NCBI RefSeq assembly: GCF_051660745.1 | Contig: NZ_JBOFQF010000031.1 | Span: forward strand, 53,100 to 117,099 | Direction of reading: 5' to 3' | DNA: 64,000 bases | Source: Segniliparus sp051660745 | Lineage (GTDB): Bacteria; Actinomycetota; Actinomycetes; Mycobacteriales; Mycobacteriaceae | Shown: piece after piece, positions 58,631 to 64,000 of the stretch | Layout of the letters: every line of letters starts with the position of its first letter | Position numbering within the stretch: position 1 is the stretch's first letter | The notes under the pieces: model-generated | What the model saw: the letters and a program-made list of their open reading frames with translations, nothing else | What the model was told of the DNA's origin: nothing | Database searches by the model: none | Program-made: the position numbers and the translations under genes

Positions 58631-60095
58631 ACGGGGGCCCCAGATGGGTTTCGAAGCCTGCTATCGGGCCATCTCCTCGAAGGACGCCCGGTTCGACGGA
58701 CAGTTCTACACGGCGGTGGCGACCACCGGGATCTACTGCAGGCCGTCCTGCCCGGCGCGGACGCCCAAGCCGGAGAACGTCGCCTTCTACCCCACTGCCG
58801 CAGCCGCGCATCTCGCAGGCTACCGGGCGTGCAAGCGCTGCTCCCCCGACGCCGCGCCGGGCTCGCCGCAATGGAACATCCGCTCCGACGCGGCGGCCCG
58901 CGCGATGCGGCTCATCGACGACGGCGTGGTGGACCGCGACGGCGTGGAGGGCCTCGCCCGACGGCTCGGCTATTCCAGCAGGCAACTGAACCGTCTCCTC
59001 ACCGCCGAGCTCGGCGCGGGGCCGTTGGCATTGGCCCGCGCCCGTCGGGCCGCGACCGCCCGCACGCTCGTCCAAACCACGTGCCTCCCCTTCGCCGACA
59101 TCGCTTTCGCCGCCGGGTTCGCGAGCGTCCGGCAGTTCAACGACACCATGCGGGAGGTCTTCGCCGCCGCGCCGCGCGAACTGCGGCGCGAGAAGCTTCC
59201 GGCGCACACCGCCCCCGGCGCGGTGGTGCTCCGGCTGCCGTTCCGAGGGAGGCTCGACGTGCCATGGATGCAGTGGTTCTTCGCCGAGCACGCGATCGCC
59301 GGAGTGGAAGAGGTGCGCGACGGAGACTACCGCCGCACCATGCGCCTCCCCCACGGGCTCGGCGTCGTCTGCGTGCGGGTCGAGCCGACCGGCTCCAGCG
59401 TCCACGCCCGATTCCAACTGGCCGACGCGCGGGACCTGACCACGGCGGTGAGCCGGACCCGCAGGCTCCTCGACCTCGACGCCGACCCGGAATCCGTGGA
59501 CGCCGCCCTCGCCGTGACGGCGCCCGCGCTCGCCGAGGAGATCTCCCGAAGCCCCGGACTGCGTATTCCGGGGGCGAGCGACCCCGCCGAGCTGATCCTG
59601 CGCGCCATGATCGGGCAGCAGATCTCCATAGCCGCCGCGCGGACGCACACGGGCAGGCTGGCCGAGTCGCTCGGCGACCCGTTCGACGACCCCGACCCCT
59701 CGGGCGGGCTCAGCAGGATCTTCCCGACCGCGGAGCAAGTAGCCGCAGACGGCGGGGCCTCGCTCCGAGGGCCCGCCGCGCGCACTCGGGCCATCCTCGC
59801 TGTCGCCCAGGCCCTCGCGAACGGGAAGCTCGAACCGCACACCGGGATGGAATCCGCCGAGCTTCGCAAGCAGTTGCTCGACCTGCCGGGGATCGGGCCG
59901 TGGACGGCAGATTACGTCGTGCTGCGGTATCTGCTCGACCCCGACACCCTGCTCGACACGGACCTCGTGGTCCGGCGCGGCGCGGAAGACCTCGGGATCG
60001 ACCTCAAAGAAGCCCGCCGCCACTCGCCCTGGCGCTCGTACTTCGGCTTGCGCCTGTGGCAGCACGCGCTCCGCCGCCGAGGAGCGCTGGCGTGA
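58569..60095 (+). CDS. alkA: Ada-AraC-AlkA fusion: DNA-3-methyladenine glycosylase with adaptive-response domain
   Basis: 508 aa. The N-terminal Ada domain has the zinc/methyl-acceptor cysteines in YCRPSC and CKRC (about 57, 61, 88, 91). An AraC-type HTH follows (LARRLGYSSRQLNRLLTAEL), and the AlkA glycosylase has LILRAMIGQQISIAAARTHT, the helix-hairpin-helix LLDLPGIGPWTADYV and the catalytic Asp in DTDLVV. It removes alkylated bases and probably senses methyl damage. M. tuberculosis AlkA has the same architecture (about 496 aa). Homology starts at MGFEACYRAI (ATG 58644). The upstream ATG 58569 adds a tail from element copy E, and which start is used is open. Confidence 0.92.
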   Translation: MDRTARNEQGPRGFDNAAGRGRGPQMGFEACYRAISSKDARFDGQFYTAVATTGIYCRPSCPARTPKPENVAFYPTAAAAHLAGYRACKRCSPDAAPGSPQWNIRSDAAARAMRLIDDGVVDRDGVEGLARRLGYSSRQLNRLLTAELGAGPLALARARRAATARTLVQTTCLPFADIAFAAGFASVRQFNDTMREVFAAAPRELRREKLPAHTAPGAVVLRLPFRGRLDVPWMQWFFAEHAIAGVEEVRDGDYRRTMRLPHGLGVVCVRVEPTGSSVHARFQLADARDLTTAVSRTRRLLDLDADPESVDAALAVTAPALAEEISRSPGLRIPGASDPAELILRAMIGQQISIAAARTHTGRLAESLGDPFDDPDPSGGLSRIFPTAEQVAADGGASLRGPAARTRAILAVAQALANGKLEPHTGMESAELRKQLLDLPGIGPWTADYVVLRYLLDPDTLLDTDLVVRRGAEDLGIDLKEARRHSPWRSYFGLRLWQHALRRRGALA

Positions 60096-60099
60096 GCGG

Positions 60100-61380
60100 T
60101 CACTCGGCGGCCGCCATCTCGCGCAAGTTCGACTCCACCGCCCCCACCAGCCGGTCGATCTCGGCCGGCGTGAACGCGCCGCGCGGATAGCTCGCCTCGA
60201 TCGCGAGGCGGCCGCCGTAGGCGGACACCATGTACGTGGAAGCCACGCCGGACGAGGCCTCCGAGCCCTGCGCCGCCTGGAGCTGGGCAATCGCCGCAGC
60301 GTCTGTCGCGAGCACGCCGCGCACGTCCTCGACGACGAGGCCGTCCGGAGTCGGCAACGCTCCGAGCGCCCCGACATTGGTGATGTAGAGGGCAGGGGCC
60401 TGCGGCCGCCCCAGGTCCCCGAGCACGTGGTAGATCTGCTGCTGGACCAGGCCGCCCTTCAAGTCGTCCGCCAAGTCGCCGAGGATGCGCGAGCCCACTT
60501 CGAACGGGTCGCTCGCCTCGTCGACCACAGCTTTCGCATGCGCCATGGCGACAAGGTTCGTCCCTTCGACGATGCCGATCGGCGGAGCGACCCGGTCGCG
60601 GATGTCCGCCGAGCTGCGCAGGCCGATCTCGACCGGTCCCGTCGCGGGCTCGGCCACGAGCGAGCGCTCCGCTTTGACGACAGCCCCGCACACCACGCCG
60701 TGCAGCGAGACGCCCTTCGTCTTGCCCGCCCGCCGCAACGCCTCGGTGGTTGCGGCCTCTAACAGGATCCGCCGCCCCTCCTGCTCGGCGAATACCGCAG
60801 CAGGCGTCGGCCTCCCGCCCCAGACGGAGCCTTCGAGCCGTTCTGCGCCGCTGGTGGGCAGCTCGGCGACGCCGCGCTCGCGCAGCAACGCCTCGGGGGC
60901 GGCGGGGATCGGGGCGGCGGCCTGCTCGGGAGCCGATCCCGTGTCCACGATCCGGGCGTAGGCCGACCAGAATTGCGTGTTGTAGTACATGGCCGCGCGC
61001 GCGTCCGCGACTCCGTGGTGCGTCCCGAAGGACACCACATGCTCGTCCCCCGCCGAGAGGACGTTCAGCGCGACGAGCCCGCTGCCCGGGGTCAACGGCC
61101 ACAGTTCGGGCTCCTCGATGGCCGCCGCGTCTGCGAAGAAGGCCGACGGAGCCCCGCCCTCCCCCTCGACGAGCAGAAAACCTTGATCGCCCACAGCGAT
61201 CTGGTGCCCCAGCACCGGGTGCGCGTCCCGGACGGCCCGCAGCGCCTCGACGAGGGCGGCGCGGTCCAACCGCCCGCGCAACGTGGCGGACAGCCACACT
61301 GTGACCGAGCCCGCCGTGAAAAACGTCTCGAACGGGGAAAGCGGCCGGACTACGTTCTGCGGCGCAGCGCTCGAAGCCAT
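60100..61380 (-). CDS. PapA-like acyltransferase, paralog 2
   Basis: 426 aa, related to the protein at 42121-43482 (for example ITNVGALGALPTPDGLVVED against TNVGVLPDLPVPDGMVIED). The active-site motif is HHGVADA; the usual Gly of HHxxxDG is Ala, but the catalytic His and Asp remain. It should transfer acyl chains to a lipid alcohol. GGAGGAG 8 nt before the ATG is a strong binding site, unlike the leaderless paralog. A perfect palindrome (61443-61459) upstream suggests repressor control. It converges on alkA with 4 bp between. Confidence 0.82.
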   Translation of the reverse strand: MASSAAPQNVVRPLSPFETFFTAGSVTVWLSATLRGRLDRAALVEALRAVRDAHPVLGHQIAVGDQGFLLVEGEGGAPSAFFADAAAIEEPELWPLTPGSGLVALNVLSAGDEHVVSFGTHHGVADARAAMYYNTQFWSAYARIVDTGSAPEQAAAPIPAAPEALLRERGVAELPTSGAERLEGSVWGGRPTPAAVFAEQEGRRILLEAATTEALRRAGKTKGVSLHGVVCGAVVKAERSLVAEPATGPVEIGLRSSADIRDRVAPPIGIVEGTNLVAMAHAKAVVDEASDPFEVGSRILGDLADDLKGGLVQQQIYHVLGDLGRPQAPALYITNVGALGALPTPDGLVVEDVRGVLATDAAAIAQLQAAQGSEASSGVASTYMVSAYGGRLAIEASYPRGAFTPAEIDRLVGAVESNLREMAAAE

Positions 61381-61442
61381 CTGTCATCTCCTCCGTTCCC
61401 GCAGGCAGATCGTCTGCAGATAGTGCTTGTCCATGAAACTAT

Positions 61443-61459
61443 TGTCAGTTTAACTGACA
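61443..61459. promoter_or_regulatory. TGTCAGTT-T-AACTGACA palindrome, candidate TetR-type operator
   Basis: A perfect 8-1-8 inverted repeat 63 bp upstream of the papA-like start and about 170 bp upstream of the small secreted gene. This form is typical for TetR-family sites; the regulator is not adjacent. Confidence 0.6.
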
Positions 61460-61631
61460 TTTCACATACGGGCGCCGCGTGTTGCGTCACATCGCCGAGG
61501 CGCTCCGGGGGCTTCGGGTCGTCGGAATAAACCACGAAGCCTCTTCGTTGCCTGGACCGTCAACTTAATACTTGAACATTCAACTAAAAAGCTCCTGGCA
61601 CAACCGTCCGGGGCGAACAGATGAGGAGCAC

Positions 61632-61889
61632 ATGATGAAGACCGTCGCAGCGGGCGCCCTGATCGCCCTTTCCGGACTCGCCGGAGCCGCCTACGCCTCG
61701 ACAGCCCCCGCGAACGCGTCCATCGTCGCCCACTTCGGCGACGCGGGAAACGCGGGAAGTGCGGGGAGCAACGGAACTGGCGACCATATGGCCGGGAAAC
61801 TCGACAACACCGACCAAGTCACCAATACCGGGCCCAACGAGGACACCAGAATCCTTCAGAGCGTGGAAAAAGCGGCCCTCGGCTCCTGA
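61632..61889 (+). CDS. Small secreted Gly/Ala/Asn-rich protein
   Basis: 85 aa from ATG-ATG (61632/61635), GAGGAG 3-6 nt upstream. Signal peptide KTVAAGALIALSGLAGAAYA, then a mature part of about 60 residues with GDAGNAGSAGSNGTGDHMAG and LDNTDQVTNTGPNEDTR. There are no cysteines and it is hydrophilic and probably disordered. It is not a member of the two-cysteine family. Its stop is 10 bp from the convergent mycolyltransferase stop. Function unknown. Confidence 0.65.
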   Translation: MMKTVAAGALIALSGLAGAAYASTAPANASIVAHFGDAGNAGSAGSNGTGDHMAGKLDNTDQVTNTGPNEDTRILQSVEKAALGS

Positions 61890-61899
61890 CGCGCCGCGC

Positions 61900-62922
61900 T
61901 CACGCCCCGATGGACTGCTTCATGTAGTCGAGCGAGTCCCAGAAGTGGTCCTGCCAGTACGGCCAGTTGTGCGTGCCGGACGCGTCGAGGACGAACCGCG
62001 CGTTGAGCCCGGCTTGCTGGGCCTTGTCCTGGAAGCTCTTCGTCTGGGAGTACGCGATGGTCTCCAGGCCCGCCGCGCTGACCTTGTCCACCGCCGAGAG
62101 GTCGCCGTCTTTGTCGGTGGCGCCGCCCCGCGCGGCCGAAATGTACAGCGGGATACCCTTGAGGTCGTTGATGCGCACCGTCGGGTCGTTCTGCGGCCAG
62201 CGCGGGCTCCACGGCGGCCCCCACATGTTGTCGCTGTTGAAGCCCTGTTCGGAGAGCATCGCGGCCCGCACCGCCTCCCGCATGCCGGGGGCGGTGATGT
62301 TGAGGAATCCGGACAAGGCCGAGGCGAAGCCGAACCTGTCGCGGTGGTTGGCGGCGAGGATCAACGCCGAGCCGCCGCCCATGGAGAGGCCGACGACGGC
62401 GTTGCCGGTCCCCGAGAGCTTGATCGAGCTCAGATAGTTCGGCAGCGTGGTGCCGACGAACGTCTCCCACATGTAGCGGTACGGCTGGTTGTTGAGATTG
62501 CTCGGCGAGTCCCAGTCGGTGTAGAAGCTCGCGTTGCCGCCGATCGGCTCGACCACGGTGATGCCGTGCTGCGCGGCCTCGTGCACATTGGTCATATGCT
62601 CCCAGCCGGACACGTCCCAGGTGGCCCGCAAGCCGTCCAGCAGAATGACGCACTTCTTCGACCCGTTCGTCGCGCGCCATAGGCGCACCTTCACATCGGG
62701 CATCTCCGGAGTCGGCACCATGTGCTCCTCGACCGTTGCGTTCGGGTCGGATCCGGGGTGGTCGTCCGGGGGGTTCGCGGCGGCGAGGGGCGCTTGGCCC
62801 GCAAGCGCGAGACCTGCGGCGCCTGCCGCGCCCGCAGTGGCGAGGAGGCCGAACCGCCGCCTCGAAAAAGAGCGATTCTGCCCCTCTGCCATAGAGTGCA
62901 CCGTGTTCGCAACGTTTTCCAT
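61900..62922 (-). CDS. Antigen 85-type mycolyltransferase with Tat signal
   Basis: 340 aa. The N-terminus has a twin-arginine motif (SRRRFGLLATAGAAGAAGLA), so it is probably exported folded; ATG 62922 has GGATCC-type upstream bases, and ATG 62892 is an alternative. Antigen-85 blocks: VILLDGLRATWDVSGWE, GGNASFYTDWDSP, the nucleophile GLSMGGG (about Ser180), and GTHNWPYWQDHFWDSL with the catalytic His. It transfers mycolates between trehalose lipids and arabinogalactan. The second copy lies directly upstream, so a tandem duplication is likely. Confidence 0.93.
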   Translation of the reverse strand: MENVANTVHSMAEGQNRSFSRRRFGLLATAGAAGAAGLALAGQAPLAAANPPDDHPGSDPNATVEEHMVPTPEMPDVKVRLWRATNGSKKCVILLDGLRATWDVSGWEHMTNVHEAAQHGITVVEPIGGNASFYTDWDSPSNLNNQPYRYMWETFVGTTLPNYLSSIKLSGTGNAVVGLSMGGGSALILAANHRDRFGFASALSGFLNITAPGMREAVRAAMLSEQGFNSDNMWGPPWSPRWPQNDPTVRINDLKGIPLYISAARGGATDKDGDLSAVDKVSAAGLETIAYSQTKSFQDKAQQAGLNARFVLDASGTHNWPYWQDHFWDSLDYMKQSIGA

Positions 62923-63054
62923 GAGGATCCTTTCGGAAACGACTCTTCGAGGGTCGCACACATCGCCTCGGACGAGGGGGAGCCTCGCCGGGGCGGGTGT
63001 GGAATCCATCCTGGCCCCCAGCCTGTGGGCAAGCTGAGCCTCTTCTGCCAAGCC

Positions 63055-63171
63055 GCCTAGATCCAGACAGATGAGATGCAAGGCGGCAGGACGCGCGGCG
63101 CACAAGAGCGGAGGCCACGGAGCAGGTGCGTGAGCGTCCGACAACGCAGCAGATCGCTGTCTGGGCTAGGC
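63055..63171 (+). repeat. Dispersed palindromic element, copy D
   Basis: 117 bp between the two mycolyltransferase genes. Outer stem GCCTAG/CTAGGC, inner stem CCAGACAG/CTGTCTGG, second stem GGACGC/GCGTCC, central hairpin GCGCAC/GTGCGT (one G-U). The loop and core share GATGAGATGCAAGGCGGCAGG and GACAACGCAGCAGATCG-type words with the other copies. Its 3' stem arm contains the stop codon of the upstream mycolyltransferase on the opposite strand. Confidence 0.85.
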
Positions 63172-64000
63172 CCCAATCGAGGCTTTGAGTTGGTCGAGCG
63201 AGAGCCAGAGGTTCTCTTCCCAGTAGGGCCAGCGGTGGGTGCCGAAGGGCTGGACGTTGTAGGTGGCGTTGACCCCGAGGTCGTCCAGGCGTTGCCGGAA
63301 GGACTCGTCATTGCTCTTGATGATGCCCTCGATGAGCTGCGCCGAGGCTTCTTCCACAAAGGGCAGGCCCTCGTCGGTCGGGCCGGGCTGGCCGTTGCCC
63401 CAAGAGAGGTACAGCGAGGTGTCGCGGAGTTTCTCGGCCTGGGTGAACGGGTCGTTCGCCTTCCAGGTGTCGTTGAACCCCGGCCCCCACATGCTGTCGC
63501 AGTTGAAGCCCTGCTCGGACCACATCGAGGCGCAGATCTGCTCGCGGGAGAGGCCTGCGGACAGATTCAGGTAGCCGGAGTAGGCGGCGGCGAACTTGTA
63601 CTTGTCCGGGTAGTCCGCCGCGAGGATCAGCGCGGCGGAGCCCGCCATCGACAGGCCGGCGATCGCGTTGCCGTTCGGGTCGAGGCCCTGCGAGGCCTCC
63701 CACGCGGGCAGCGTTTGGCCGATGAAGGTCGACCACATGTACTTGTACGGCTGGCCGTTGCCCTGGCTCGGCTCCAACCAGTCGGTGTAGAAGCTCGCGT
63801 TGCCGCCGACCGGCTCGATCACGTTCACGCCGTGCTGCGCCAAGAGGTGCGCGTTGGTGTTGTGCTCCCAGCCGGAGACGTCGCTCGTGGCGCGCAGGCC
63901 GTCGAGCAGGACGACGGACTTCTTCGAGCCGTTGGACGCCTTCCACACGCGGATCTTCACATCCGGCATCGACGGGGTCGGGACGTAGTACTCCTGGACG
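63166..64000 (-). CDS. Antigen 85-type mycolyltransferase, second copy (5' end outside window)
   Basis: At least 277 residues visible; the N-terminus lies beyond position 64000. Sequence begins with VQEYYVPTPSMPDVKIRVWK and shows VVLLDGLRATSDVSGWE, GGNASFYTDWLEP, GLSMAGSAALILA (nucleophile) and GTHRWPYWEENLWLSL (His). It resembles the downstream copy throughout but differs in the GLSMAGS elbow, which is closer to classical Ag85. It is an exported trehalose mycolyltransferase by family knowledge. The stop codon lies within element copy D. Confidence 0.92.
   Translation of the reverse strand, partial: VQEYYVPTPSMPDVKIRVWKASNGSKKSVVLLDGLRATSDVSGWEHNTNAHLLAQHGVNVIEPVGGNASFYTDWLEPSQGNGQPYKYMWSTFIGQTLPAWEASQGLDPNGNAIAGLSMAGSAALILAADYPDKYKFAAAYSGYLNLSAGLSREQICASMWSEQGFNCDSMWGPGFNDTWKANDPFTQAEKLRDTSLYLSWGNGQPGPTDEGLPFVEEASAQLIEGIIKSNDESFRQRLDDLGVNATYNVQPFGTHRWPYWEENLWLSLDQLKASIGA

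Overview
The window is high-GC actinobacterial DNA from a mycolic-acid-producing member of the Mycobacteriales. The main evidence is two tandem antigen-85-type mycolyltransferases at the right edge, an MmpS/MmpL pair with an adjacent acyl-AMP ligase, two PapA-like acyltransferases, coenzyme F420 genes fbiA/fbiB, the manC-wbbL-rmlD-LCP cell-wall cluster, and an EthA-like monooxygenase. Gene order matches mycobacteria in places, but many neighbours differ. My best guess is a deep-branching relative such as Segniliparus. That guess is inference.

Layout. 0.4-3.6 kb: three overlapping HSL-family esterases behind a GTAAAC palindrome. 3.7-9.8 kb: a His-rich mini-protein, a nitroreductase, a PH-like membrane protein and the riboflavin genes ribH-ribBA-ribE, with a DUF222/HNH gene between ribE and ribD. 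9.8-17 kb: DUF952, rpe, then six small secreted proteins of one shape (signal peptide, D-C near the mature N-terminus, A-C near the C-terminus) interleaved with a DUF6891-like gene, a P450 and a rhomboid. 17-21 kb: rpsB-tsf-pyrH-frr-cdsA. 21-28 kb: pmmB-deoD diverging from amiB-fbiA-fbiB. 29-30 kb: a cluster of very small genes, two of them paralogous. 30-36 kb: cell-wall precursor genes. 36-43 kb: cysN, cysD, prs, glmU, papA. 43.6-49 kb: EthA-like gene, a broken LLM oxidoreductase gene, and an SDR/TetR pair. 49-55 kb: lipid activation and export genes. 55-64 kb: PLP enzyme, EVE protein, MFS, a triple-HTH protein, Ada-AlkA, a second papA and the mycolyltransferases.

How the genes work together. 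Riboflavin enzymes supply both flavin and the F420 precursor line, and FbiA/FbiB complete F420. GlmU, ManC, RmlD, WbbL and the LCP protein feed the peptidoglycan-arabinogalactan linker. The ligase, MmpS/MmpL, PapA and antigen-85 proteins suggest a lipid envelope economy.

Most interesting signals. First, a dispersed 83-120 bp palindromic element with five copies (4892-5001, 29785-29895, 48793-48912, 58548-58630, 63055-63171). Its stems differ in sequence between copies but stay complementary, and three copies are read as protein. Second, the six-member secreted protein family. Third, a 53-56 nt palindromic insertion that breaks an F420-type oxidoreductase gene. Fourth, a general promoter layout with a TANNNT box 6-7 nt before the start codon, which implies leaderless mRNAs. 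No rRNA, tRNA or CRISPR array was seen.
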